Assembly: GCA_050259035.1 (NCBI GenBank)
Contig: JBLMZW010000158.1
Span: 10,225-74,224, forward strand
Direction of reading: 5' to 3'
From: JBLMZW01 sp050259035
Lineage (GTDB): Bacteria; Bacillota; Syntrophomonadia; Syntrophomonadales; DTU052
Length of the DNA: 64,000 bases
Position 1 is the first letter of the stretch, and each line of letters starts with the position of its first letter. The position numbers were made by a program, and so were the translations under genes. This document shows positions 1 through 7,898 of the stretch, piece by piece. Under the pieces are notes generated by a model that worked only from the letters and a program-made list of their open reading frames with translations, ran no database searches and was not told the origin of the DNA.

Positions 1-731
1 CAAGAGGCTTTGTATCCACTATGCATGGCCTGTATCCATTACCAGCCCCCGCTGCCCTTGCTCTATTGCGCGGAGTTCCCTGTGAGGGTGTCCCGGACGA
101 CATTGAGCTAGTAACCCCTACTGGTGCCGCAATTCTAACCACCCTTTGCGACTGTTATAGTAACATTCCAGATATGAAGATACTTAGTATCGGCTATGGC
201 GCTGGTAAACTAGTCCGTAAAGATATACCGAATGTTTTAAGGATAGTTCAGGGAGAAGTGGTTTCCATATCTTCAGTTGAGCAGGTTGGTGTCATTGAGA
301 CCAACCTTGATGACAGTACTCCAGAACTATTATCTGCCCTTTTTGAACGTTTTTTCTCTTTGGAAGGCTCTTTAGATTTGACAGTTACTCCGACCATTAT
401 GAAGAAGAACCGGCCCGGCCTGACTATTCAGTGCCTGGTGGTTCCATCCTTGGTCCCGGCTTTTACAGATCTGCTTTTCCGTGAGACTACGACCATTGGC
501 GTCCGTTACCGAATTGAAAACCGGTATACTATGGCCCGATACGAAGATTTTCTAGATACCCGATGGGGAAGGGTAAAAGTAAAGAGATGGATTGACCCTG
601 ATGGCAACAAAAGGGTCTCTCCGGAATATGAGTCATGCAAGGCAATCTCCGATAGGTATGGTGTTTCCGTTCGACAGGTTTACGAGGAAATATGGGGTTA
701 TTTATTCAAGTCAGATCCATCTCCCCAGTAA
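1..731 (+). CDS. larC: LarC, nickel-pincer cofactor nickel insertion protein (5'-truncated by window)
   Basis: C-terminal part of LarC, which inserts nickel into the pincer cofactor of lactate-racemase-type enzymes. The frame beginning at base 3 is open to the left edge, and the family motif RGFVSTMHGLYPLPAPA runs across the first visible ATG (base 21), so that ATG is internal and the true start lies outside the window. About 243 residues of a family of roughly 400 are visible; LVTPTGAAIL and KKNRPG are typical. LarC is split by a programmed frameshift in some lactobacilli; whether that applies here cannot be seen. The gene is convergent with parB, and its stop codon lies inside the parS palindrome. 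Confidence 0.85.
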   Translation, partial: RGFVSTMHGLYPLPAPAALALLRGVPCEGVPDDIELVTPTGAAILTTLCDCYSNIPDMKILSIGYGAGKLVRKDIPNVLRIVQGEVVSISSVEQVGVIETNLDDSTPELLSALFERFFSLEGSLDLTVTPTIMKKNRPGLTIQCLVVPSLVPAFTDLLFRETTTIGVRYRIENRYTMARYEDFLDTRWGRVKVKRWIDPDGNKRVSPEYESCKAISDRYGVSVRQVYEEIWGYLFKSDPSPQ

Positions 732-757
732 ATGTTTCACGTGAAACATTTACTGGG
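724..757. promoter_or_regulatory. parS: parS centromere site inside a perfect 34-bp palindrome
   Basis: Bases 733-748 read TGTTTCACGTGAAACA, an exact match to the bacterial parS consensus bound by ParB/Spo0J. The dyad continues perfectly on both sides to 724-757 (17+17 bp, no loop), which is longer than parS needs. It covers the stop codon of larC (729-731) and the complement of the stop of parB (750-752), so the same bases end two convergent genes. Inference: it may also form a transcription-stopping hairpin. No other exact parS was noticed in the window. Confidence 0.95.
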
Positions 758-1568
758 TTATCCCTAACAGTTCTAGTATCCTTTCTAGATCCTCATCATC
801 AACAAAGGTTACTTCTAGTCTGCCACCCCGTTTATGTCTCTTAACAATGACTCTGGTTCCAAGGTGTTCCTGTAGCCGTTCTTCCAAATCAACTATGTTT
901 ATGTCTTTCTCTTCTTTATCCTTCTTTGCGCCGGCCTCCGAAGCCCTAACCGACAAATTGTTCTGTATAATTCTATTTGCCATTTCTATCTGGTGCTTCT
1001 TTTCTTTTAAACTCAGAATTGCCCTTGCATGTCCGGCAGTTAACTTGCCATCTGCCACCATTTCCACTATTTCATTGGGTAATGACATGATCCTTATGGT
1101 ATTTGCTATATGGGATCTACTCTTGCCTATTCTTACTGACAGTTCTTCCTGGGTATAGCCTCTCTTATCAATAAGCTCTTTATATGCTATTGCTTCTTCT
1201 ATTGGATTCAGATCTTCTCTCTGTAAATTCTCTATTAGTGAAGCCTCGATTGCATTCTTATCTTCCATGTCTTTAACTATTACCGGCACAGTCTTAAGAC
1301 CGACTATACCAGCAGCCCTAAATCTTCTTTCACCTGCGATAATTTCAAAATTGCCGTCCTCTAAAGATCTTACTAAAATTGGCTGTAATATTCCGTGTTC
1401 CTTAATTGATAGAGCCAATTCATTTAAACTATCGTCTTTAAATATCTTTCTTGGTTGATCCTTGTTGGCCACAATTCTTTCAATGTTGATTTCGTAGGAA
1501 TCTATTGTATTGTTTCCCTCTATCGCAAAGAGGGCTTCCAAACCTTTTCCCAACGCTCTTTTACTCAC
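750..1568 (-). CDS. parB: ParB/Spo0J chromosome-partitioning CTPase
   Basis: ParB-family centromere-binding protein, 272 residues, that loads at parS and spreads as a CTP-dependent clamp with Soj/ParA. Seen: N-terminal ALGKGLEALF, the GERRFRAA CTP-binding motif (about residues 79-86), the HTH segment SRSHIANT, and TAGHARAIL. At the positions reported to separate ParB from Noc (R173, T179, A184, G201 in Caulobacter numbering) it has R, T, S and G, so it is ParB-type. The GTG start at 1568 overlaps the parA stop by 8 bp, implying translational coupling. Its cognate parS overlaps its own stop codon. Confidence 0.95.
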   Translation of the reverse strand: MSKRALGKGLEALFAIEGNNTIDSYEINIERIVANKDQPRKIFKDDSLNELALSIKEHGILQPILVRSLEDGNFEIIAGERRFRAAGIVGLKTVPVIVKDMEDKNAIEASLIENLQREDLNPIEEAIAYKELIDKRGYTQEELSVRIGKSRSHIANTIRIMSLPNEIVEMVADGKLTAGHARAILSLKEKKHQIEMANRIIQNNLSVRASEAGAKKDKEEKDINIVDLEERLQEHLGTRVIVKRHKRGGRLEVTFVDDEDLERILELLGITQ

Positions 1569-2322
1569 GTTCCATCACTTCCTTGACCAATTCTAAATAA
1601 AGTTCTGCCCCTCTCGATTTTGAATCATAGGCCATTATCGGTTTCCCATAACTTGGGGCCTCACTTAAACGAACATTTCGAGGAATAATCGTTCTATAAA
1701 CCATATCCGCAAAATGCCTTTTTACTTCTTCGACTACTTGAATAGATAGGTTGGTTCTTCCGTCAAACATGGTCAAAACAATTCCTTCTATTCTCAGCTG
1801 TGGGTTTAATCCCTTCTTGATGAGACTTATACTATGCATTAATTGGGTAAGACCTTCAAGGGCGTAATACTCACATTGAAGGGGAATCATTACCGTATCC
1901 GTCGCTGTAAGAGCGTTAACCGTTAATAATCCTAATGATGGCGGGCAATCAATTATTATGTAATCGTATCTGTATTTTTCCGTCGTTATTGCTGTCTTAA
2001 GTCTACCTTCTCTATTTGTCGCCGCAGCCATTTCTACTTCAGCACCGGCCAATTCAATGGTCGACGGTATAATCTCTAGCCCCTGTATATCAACATTTAT
2101 ACGTACGTCCGACATTGCCTTTCCATCAGCTATTACATTTGCAATACTTCCTTTTAATTTGCGGCGGTCAACGCCTAATCCGCTGGTGGCATTTCCCTGA
2201 GGGTCCATATCTACCAGCAAGACCTTTTTCCCTTGGAAAGCCAGTCCACATGCTAAATTCACGGCAGTTGTCGTTTTGCCGACGCCTCCTTTTTGGTTGG
2301 CCACGGCAATAACTTTGCTCAA
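1561..2322 (-). CDS. parA: ParA/Soj chromosome-partitioning ATPase
   Basis: Deviant Walker-type ATPase of 253 residues; it binds the nucleoid and works with ParB in origin segregation and, in Bacillus, in controlling DnaA. Seen: KGGVGKTTTAVNLA at residues 11-24 (Walker A), DPQGNATSGLG, and DCPPSLGLLTVNAL (Walker B region). The start is TTG at 2322, chosen because AGGGGGT lies about 9 bases upstream and no ATG fits. It is the first gene of a parA-parB pair, and a 412-bp gap separates it from noc. Confidence 0.95.
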   Translation of the reverse strand: MSKVIAVANQKGGVGKTTTAVNLACGLAFQGKKVLLVDMDPQGNATSGLGVDRRKLKGSIANVIADGKAMSDVRINVDIQGLEIIPSTIELAGAEVEMAAATNREGRLKTAITTEKYRYDYIIIDCPPSLGLLTVNALTATDTVMIPLQCEYYALEGLTQLMHSISLIKKGLNPQLRIEGIVLTMFDGRTNLSIQVVEEVKRHFADMVYRTIIPRNVRLSEAPSYGKPIMAYDSKSRGAELYLELVKEVMERE

Positions 2323-2683
2323 GCAACATACCCCCTCGTTCTACCTTATATCTCGAGTATATTATTATTTATCTTTCTAGTCACCTAAACGATCCAATAC
2401 TTTTAGGCTGTAGCAATTCCTGAAAATGAGTAAATTCAACCTCCACTTCTTTTTTGATCAATACATTATTCATTATAATCCACCATTCATACATTTTTCT
2501 AAAATATTATGTGGTTATTACAAAATCCTCATTTCTTGTTTATAATTTTACCAATTTTGTACGATCTCGAACGTTTGTGCGGGTGGTGATTCGCTATCTT
2601 GTTCTTCATTAGACCTATCCAATTTTTTTAATATATAAATAAAAGAAGGTCGACTGGCATTGGTTTTTGCGATGTGTTTGCAA
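2323..2683. other. intergenic region upstream of parA
   Basis: About 360 bp of AT-rich DNA between parA and the noc terminator. It should hold the parAB promoter on the minus strand, but no convincing -35/-10 pair was settled. No parS or exact DnaA box was found. A possible 30-residue ORF (2381-2473, minus) is listed separately. Confidence 0.5.
2381..2473 (-). CDS. possible small ORF upstream of parA, 30 residues
   Basis: An ATG ORF on the minus strand preceded by GGTGG at a reasonable distance (GGTGGATTATAATG). The product starts MNNVLIKKEVEVEFTHFQ and has no recognised domain. It could be a leader peptide, a relict or chance; nothing beyond the start signal and charged composition supports it. 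Confidence 0.22.
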   Translation of the reverse strand: MNNVLIKKEVEVEFTHFQELLQPKSIGSFR

Positions 2684-2710
2684 TAAAAAAAACCTGCTTT
2701 TATCGCAGGT
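2684..2710 (-). terminator. terminator of noc
   Basis: On the minus strand ACCTGC-GATAAAA-GCAGGT is followed by a run of eight T. This is a Rho-independent terminator just after noc, separating the noc-jag gene string from parAB. Confidence 0.85.
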
Positions 2711-2734
2711 CTTAAATGCTTCCTTTTTTTTACT

Positions 2735-3568
2735 TTATTTATTGTTCATAATTGGTATTCGTATGGTTATCTCCAGTTCATTTTCCCTTCGTTCTTCATT
2801 AATCGATACATTGACGCCCGAATTCTTGGCCCTTCTAACCGTTTCTCTAATAGTATTCACATATATTCTTGCATCCTTAATAATTACAGACATTCGTTTT
2901 TTCTGGCTATTGTCACTTATTTCCCGGGAAATATTTTTATTAATAAGATCAATAAGCTCATCCGTTTCCTTTACCGTCAGTTCTTTCTCGTATATCTGAT
3001 TCAAAACATCCACCTGGGTCTCATAACTATTTAGCTTTAGCAATGCTCTTGCATGTCTCTCGGTAATAACATCTGGAGCTATCCTGGCTTTTATTTCTTC
3101 ATTCAGTTTAAGTAATCTTAATTTATTGGCAACTGCAGACTGGCTCCGCCCGACCTTTGCCGCTATTTCTTCCTGGGTTAATCCAAACTCGCCTATCATT
3201 TGTGCATATGCCATTGCTTCTTCAAAGTAATTTAAATCTTTACGTTGAACGTTTTCAACCAGTCCAGCTATGGCGGCTTTTTCGTCGTCCATATCAACAA
3301 TAACTGCTGGTACTTCAACCCAGCCAGCCATTTGGCATGCTCTCCAACGTCTCTCTCCGGCGATTAGTTCATATCCCTCACGTGATTTTCGTACCGCAAT
3401 TGGCTGTATCAAGCCCACCTCTTGAATTGATCTAGCTAAATCACGCATTTCTTCCTGGTCAAAAACCTGGCGAGGTTGATATTGACCTTTATGTATTTCG
3501 TCTATCTTTATATATATTATGGGGTTATTTTTATTTGCTTTTCCGATTAGGCGTTCCCAAGGTTTCAC
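2735..3568 (-). CDS. noc: Noc, nucleoid occlusion protein (second ParB-family paralogue)
   Basis: ParB-family protein of about 277 residues with GERRWRACQ and the HTH segment SQSAVANKLRLLKL followed by TERHARALL. The specificity positions are Q, K, K and R where ParB has R, T, A/S and G: the pattern reported for Noc, which keeps the division septum off the nucleoid. An exact Noc-binding sequence lies inside its own reading frame (2919-2932). Of two in-frame GTG codons, the one at 3568 was chosen because AGGAG is 8 bases upstream; the one at 3577 abuts the Shine-Dalgarno sequence. Position next to rsmG matches Bacillus. Confidence 0.9.
   Translation of the reverse strand: MKPWERLIGKANKNNPIIYIKIDEIHKGQYQPRQVFDQEEMRDLARSIQEVGLIQPIAVRKSREGYELIAGERRWRACQMAGWVEVPAVIVDMDDEKAAIAGLVENVQRKDLNYFEEAMAYAQMIGEFGLTQEEIAAKVGRSQSAVANKLRLLKLNEEIKARIAPDVITERHARALLKLNSYETQVDVLNQIYEKELTVKETDELIDLINKNISREISDNSQKKRMSVIIKDARIYVNTIRETVRRAKNSGVNVSINEERRENELEITIRIPIMNNK
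2919..2932. promoter_or_regulatory. Noc-binding sequence (NBS) within noc
   Basis: ATTTCCCGGGAAAT is an exact match to the 14-bp palindromic NBS known from Bacillus subtilis. It lies in the 3' third of the noc coding sequence. Sites near or in the gene for the binding protein are also known for parS in spo0J. Confidence 0.85.
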
Positions 3569-3579
3569 AAGCTGCACTC

Positions 3580-4224
3580 CTATAAAGGTCTCTTTTTTGC
3601 CAATCCCCCGCGTCGGGGATATCTATCTGAACAATACTCTATCTTTTCAACCTTAACGAGGAAACGGGTCTTACCGTTTACCTCATACTTCTCCACGCTC
3701 CTAACAATTCCTCCTAATATGTTTAAGGCTCCTTTACAGTTCTCCAATTCCAAGTCTATACCAGGTCCTTTCCATGCAATAACTTGTCCGCCTAATCGCA
3801 ATAGGGGTAAGCCCCATTCCAATACAACTGATAAGCTCGCTACAGCCCTTACGGTAACCAGGTCAACCGTATTGCGAAATTCATTTTTTCTTCCCAGTTC
3901 CTCTATTCTATCTCGAATAACCAGAGAATTCTGTAAATGTAATTGTTCAATTGCCATACTCAAAAAATCATATTTCTTAAGATCAGATTCCACCAGGACA
4001 AATTTGCTTTTCGGCAATCTTATAGCAAGGGGTATTGCTGGTAGGCCCTGACCGCTGCCAATATCTATTACACTGACTTCTTCGTTTTCCAATACTTTAA
4101 CTAAAGATAGGCTATCCTCGATATGATCCCATAATTCTTCCCGGGTGGTTTTTCGGCTAACCAAGTTATGTTTTTTATTTTCTTCTTCAATAAGCTCGAG
4201 GTACTTTTCCAGTAACGCTTTCAT
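3580..4224 (-). CDS. rsmG: 16S rRNA (guanine527-N7)-methyltransferase RsmG
   Basis: SAM-dependent methyltransferase (GidB) of 214 residues that modifies G527 of 16S rRNA. Seen: the SAM-binding VIDIGSGQGLPAIPLAI (about residues 50-66), DLVTVRAVASL, and the family ending YPRRGG...KRPL. The N-terminus is somewhat shorter than the 235-240 residues usual in the family. The ATG follows the mnmG stop codon directly with no gap, so translation is probably coupled. Confidence 0.92.
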   Translation of the reverse strand: MKALLEKYLELIEEENKKHNLVSRKTTREELWDHIEDSLSLVKVLENEEVSVIDIGSGQGLPAIPLAIRLPKSKFVLVESDLKKYDFLSMAIEQLHLQNSLVIRDRIEELGRKNEFRNTVDLVTVRAVASLSVVLEWGLPLLRLGGQVIAWKGPGIDLELENCKGALNILGGIVRSVEKYEVNGKTRFLVKVEKIEYCSDRYPRRGGLAKKRPL

Positions 4225-6105
4225 TTAACCCGGCCTTTTCATTTTTTCCAGGTGAATCAACAATACACTTATATCAGCTGGAGAAACACCTGTGATTCGT
4301 GATGCTTGCCCGATCGAATTAGGCCTGACTTTCTTAAGTTTGTATCTAGCCTCATTAGATATTCCCTCAACTAAATCATAATTTAGTTCCTGGGCAAGTT
4401 TTTTATTTTCCATTACATCGAATTTTTTTATTTGCTCAAGTTGTTTCCTTATATATCCCTCGTATTTGCAGTCAATCTCTACCTGTTCCCATATATCTTC
4501 TTCATACTCTATACCTGGTTCCATAAGCCACGTAAAATCTTGTCCTTTGACTTCTGGTCGACGAAGTATTTGCCAGGCATTTGTTTTTTCTTTTAATGTT
4601 GTTGAATTTCTCCGACTAAGCAACTCATTGATTTCGTCGTCATTTGAATTTATTGATTTTTCTTTTAACTGATCACTTACCATACGTATAGATGTTTTTT
4701 TCTTTTCCAACTGTTGTATTCTGTCTTCACTGGCTAATCCAATTTCATATCCTACTGGTGTCAGCCTTTGATCAGCATTATCCTGTCTCAGCATTAATCT
4801 ATATTCTGCCAGTGAAGTCATCAGTCTATATGGTTCATCTATCCCTTTAGTAACTAAATCGTCAACTAAGACACCGATAAAAGCCTCGCTGCGTTTTAAT
4901 ATTAATGGATCCCTATCTTGAACATAGAGGGCTGCATTAATTCCTGCCATTAATCCCTGGGCTGCGGCCTCCTCATATCCAGAAGTTCCATTGATTTGTC
5001 CTGCGGTAAATAAACCTTTTATATCTCTGCACTCCAGATTAAGTTTCAGCTGCGTTGGTATAATGTAATCGTATTCGATAGCATAACCCGTTCGAATAAT
5101 TTTCACATTTTCCAAACCAGGCAGACTTTTCAGAACCAGAATTTGAACATCTTCTGGCAGGCTGGTATTCAACCCTTGTACATATACTTCATCTGTATAC
5201 CGCCCTTCGGGTTCTAAAAATATCTGGTGAGCATCTTTTTCTGCAAATCTTACTACCTTATCCTCAAAAGAAGGACAGTGACGTGGACCAATTCCTTTAA
5301 TAACGCCAGAATATAATGGGGATCTATGCAGGTTATCTTTTACAATTTGATGGGTCGTCTTATTACTATGGGTAAGCCAGCAAGAAATCTGTGATTTTAA
5401 TACTCTAGGACTCATAAATGAGAAATTAAGAATATTTACGTCCCCGGGCTGTTCTATTAATTTTGAGTAGTCCATGCTTCGGGCATTTATCCTTGGCGGG
5501 GTCCCGGTCTTAAACCTTCCCAGGGTCAGCCCCAGTTCTTTCAGGCTATCGGATATCATCCTGGCCGGGAACTGGCCGTTGGGTCCACCTTCATAAGCCA
5601 GGTCACCTATTATTATTCGACCTTTCATATAAGTCCCTGTAGTTATTACCAGACTACGTGAGCTAAACTCTGCTCCGGTTCGAGTTATTACGCCTGATAC
5701 TCTTCCGCAAGTAGTTTGAATCCTTTCCACCTCTGCCTGTACTACATCAAGGTTGGGTTGATTCAAAAGGACCCGAACCATTTCTTTCTGGTATTCCTTC
5801 TTATCGGCTTGTGCCCTAAGGGCTCGGACGGCCGGACCCTTACCGGTATTCAGCATGCGCATTTGGATGCAGCTCCGGTCAATATTAAGAGCCATTTCAC
5901 CGCCGAGGGCATCGATTTCTCTTACCAATTGGGCCTTGGCTGGCCCTCCAATTGATGGATTACATGGCATTAGAGCAATATTATCAATACTCAATGTAAC
6001 AAGCAGTGTTTTACAGTTCATTCTGGCCGCTGCCAGAGCCGCCTCACATCCTGCATGTCCTGCCCCTATTACAATTACGTCGTATTCTCCTGCCCGATAT
6101 TCCAT
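4225..6105 (-). CDS. mnmG: MnmG (GidA), tRNA uridine-34 carboxymethylaminomethyl synthesis enzyme
   Basis: FAD- and folate-dependent partner of MnmE in forming cmnm5U34 in tRNAs. At 626 residues it has the usual full length. Seen: the FAD-binding GAGHAGCEAALAAARM near residue 15, MPCNPSIGGPAK, and a C-terminal QASRITGVSPADI. The ATG at 6105 has GAGGAAG 6 bases upstream. It is followed 12 bp away by its complex partner mnmE upstream in the same transcript. Confidence 0.97.
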   Translation of the reverse strand: MEYRAGEYDVIVIGAGHAGCEAALAAARMNCKTLLVTLSIDNIALMPCNPSIGGPAKAQLVREIDALGGEMALNIDRSCIQMRMLNTGKGPAVRALRAQADKKEYQKEMVRVLLNQPNLDVVQAEVERIQTTCGRVSGVITRTGAEFSSRSLVITTGTYMKGRIIIGDLAYEGGPNGQFPARMISDSLKELGLTLGRFKTGTPPRINARSMDYSKLIEQPGDVNILNFSFMSPRVLKSQISCWLTHSNKTTHQIVKDNLHRSPLYSGVIKGIGPRHCPSFEDKVVRFAEKDAHQIFLEPEGRYTDEVYVQGLNTSLPEDVQILVLKSLPGLENVKIIRTGYAIEYDYIIPTQLKLNLECRDIKGLFTAGQINGTSGYEEAAAQGLMAGINAALYVQDRDPLILKRSEAFIGVLVDDLVTKGIDEPYRLMTSLAEYRLMLRQDNADQRLTPVGYEIGLASEDRIQQLEKKKTSIRMVSDQLKEKSINSNDDEINELLSRRNSTTLKEKTNAWQILRRPEVKGQDFTWLMEPGIEYEEDIWEQVEIDCKYEGYIRKQLEQIKKFDVMENKKLAQELNYDLVEGISNEARYKLKKVRPNSIGQASRITGVSPADISVLLIHLEKMKRPG

Positions 6106-6117
6106 ATTCGCTTCCTC

Positions 6118-7485
6118 TCATTTACCAATACAAAAGTCAGTAAATATTTTATCAATAATATCTTCCCTGATTTGTTTTCCGGTTAACTCCTCAAGACACT
6201 TGACCGCTCCCCAGGCGTCTACCGCAAGACAATCCAAGGGCATCTTTTCTTCAATTCCCTGTAAAACATCGCTTAAATATTCTCTAGCCTTAAGGATTAA
6301 TTTCTCTTGTCTCATATTAACCATAATCTCTTCGCCGTCACAATGGCTAGAATTGCTTAATGCAATTTCCTTAATGGCGTTTTCCAATGGGCTAATGTTT
6401 CGCTCAAACTTGGCTGATATTTTAATAACAAGACCTTTTTCAATGTTTTCATCAAGCTGAAATTCGTTTATTTCTATATCCTGTTTATTCAATATAATTA
6501 TTCTTTTCTGGTCTTTTGTGGCCTCTAGAACCATCCTATCTTCTTCATCCATTTTTTTTGAACTGTCTAAAACAACCAATACAATATCGGCCTCCGTTAA
6601 GGCCTCAAGGCTTTTATTTACACCTATTTTTTCTATTTCGTCGTTTGTCTCCCTTATTCCGGCTGTATCCATTATCCTAACTGGTATACCCTCTATTAAG
6701 ATATAATCTTCTATTACATCACGAGTTGTTCCTGGTATGTTAGTTACAATGGCTCTTTCTTTTCGTAACAGAGTGTTCAGCAGTGTTGATTTGCCTACGT
6801 TTGGTTTTCCGGCTAAAGCTATTCTGATTCCTTCTTTGTATACCCTGGTTCTCTTACCACCGGCTATAATTCTATTAAAGTTATCTATTGCTTTCAGGAC
6901 GGAATCCTTAATTTCGTTCAAATCCGGGTCGCCTACTTCATCTGGAAAATCTATGCTGGCCTCTAAACGTGAATTAACACTTACCATTTTCTCTTCTATC
7001 TCTAATATGTCCTTGCTTAGGGCGCCCATAAGATTTCTGGCAGCCAATTCTAATGCCCGGTCACCCTTTGCCCTAATAACGTCGATTACCGCTTCAGCCT
7101 GTGTCATATCAATACGACCGAGTAAAAATGCTCTTTTAGTAAATTCACCGGGATTAGCTAATCTGGCGCCACTTTTAAGAACCGCTTCCAAACATCTTCT
7201 TGCAACTCGCTGGCCCCCGTGGCAATTAATCTCTACAACATCCTGGCCAGTATAACTATGGGGGGCACGCATAATACCTACTAATACTTCGTCGATAATC
7301 CGCCATTCCTTATCGTAAATCCACCCCAGGGTAAGAGTGTGGCTCTTAACCACATCCAATGGTTTCCCTGAGCGACTCTTAAACATGCTATTAACCAGTG
7401 GCAGGGAAGTGTTTCCACTGACTCGTACTATGGCAATACCGCCTTCTCCCATGGGAGTGGCCAGGGCTGCTATGTTTTCTTCCAC
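6118..7485 (-). CDS. mnmE: MnmE (TrmE), tRNA-modifying GTPase
   Basis: GTPase forming the MnmE-MnmG complex for tRNA wobble-uridine modification. Seen: N-terminal ALATPMGEGGIAIVRVSG, GKPNVGKSTLLN (G1), DTAGIRE (G3), NKQD (G4) and the conserved C-terminal FCIGK containing the catalytic-region cysteine. The GTG at 7485 (456 residues) is preferred over an in-frame TTG at 7503: AGGGTGG stands 6 bases before the GTG and nothing comparable precedes the TTG, and the family length is 450-460. Confidence 0.95.
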   Translation of the reverse strand: MEENIAALATPMGEGGIAIVRVSGNTSLPLVNSMFKSRSGKPLDVVKSHTLTLGWIYDKEWRIIDEVLVGIMRAPHSYTGQDVVEINCHGGQRVARRCLEAVLKSGARLANPGEFTKRAFLLGRIDMTQAEAVIDVIRAKGDRALELAARNLMGALSKDILEIEEKMVSVNSRLEASIDFPDEVGDPDLNEIKDSVLKAIDNFNRIIAGGKRTRVYKEGIRIALAGKPNVGKSTLLNTLLRKERAIVTNIPGTTRDVIEDYILIEGIPVRIMDTAGIRETNDEIEKIGVNKSLEALTEADIVLVVLDSSKKMDEEDRMVLEATKDQKRIIILNKQDIEINEFQLDENIEKGLVIKISAKFERNISPLENAIKEIALSNSSHCDGEEIMVNMRQEKLILKAREYLSDVLQGIEEKMPLDCLAVDAWGAVKCLEELTGKQIREDIIDKIFTDFCIGK

Positions 7486-7500
7486 TTCAAACCACCCTAA

Positions 7501-7557
7501 CAAGACAGGCGCGGCTAAATCAGTTCCCTTAATTCCGTGCCTGGCAGTACTTTATTC
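7501..7557. repeat. 57-bp repeat, copy 1
   Basis: Begins CAAGACAGGCGCGGCTAAAT and ends GCAGTACTTTATTC. A second copy at 7605-7661 differs at a handful of positions. Within the unit GGCGCGG (or GGCACGG) can pair with CCGTGCC about 20 bases later, so each copy can fold into a hairpin. Function unknown. Confidence 0.8.
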
Positions 7558-7563
7558 ATTAGC

Positions 7564-7585
7564 CCTTGCCATAAATATGGCAAGG
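7564..7585. repeat. perfect inverted repeat between the 57-bp repeats
   Basis: CCTTGCCATA-AA-TATGGCAAGG, a 10-bp perfect stem with a two-base loop, lying in the spacer between the two repeat copies. No T-run follows, so it does not look like a standard terminator. Confidence 0.7.
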
Positions 7586-7604
7586 AATGTTATTTAGTAA
7601 AGTG

Positions 7605-7661
7605 CAAGACAGGCACGGCCAGATCAGTTCCCTTGTTTCCGTGCCCGGCAGTACTTTATTC
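7605..7661. repeat. 57-bp repeat, copy 2
   Basis: Second copy of the unit at 7501-7557, in the same orientation and 104 bp further on. The inverted repeat inside it is perfect here (GGCACGG/CCGTGCC). The rest of the gap to jag (7662-7873) contains a further possible stem (ACAACACC near 7735 with GGTGTTGT near 7768) but no gene that can be supported. Confidence 0.8.
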
Positions 7662-7876
7662 CTATGGACGATTGCGCTTGTTTTAAACCTTACTAAGCCG
7701 GGCCAAACGCTACTCTATCTGATCTCCTCGCCAACAACACCAGAGGCTTGTTTCGCCGGCGGCGGGTGTTGTAGCGGCTCTCGAATGTCGCTTCGTCAGC
7801 TGTTTGACCAAGTCTCTCGCAAAGATTTCTGTCTAAAACAGGAAGCTTTATTCCTCGAACCAAACCGAAGTATAAA

Positions 7877-7898
7877 AAAAAGGCCTTACGGCCTTTTA
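7877..7898 (-). terminator. terminator of the rpmH-jag gene string
   Basis: On the minus strand AAAAGGCC-GTAA-GGCCTTTTTTTT. The stem overlaps the jag stop codon (7896-7898). It separates jag/yidC/rnpA/rpmH from mnmE and the genes after it. Confidence 0.85.

Noticed and set aside
2667..2999. Plus-strand 110-residue ORF opposite noc
   Set aside because: Shadow of noc in another frame, hydrophobic only because of the antisense of charged codons; it also spans the noc terminator.
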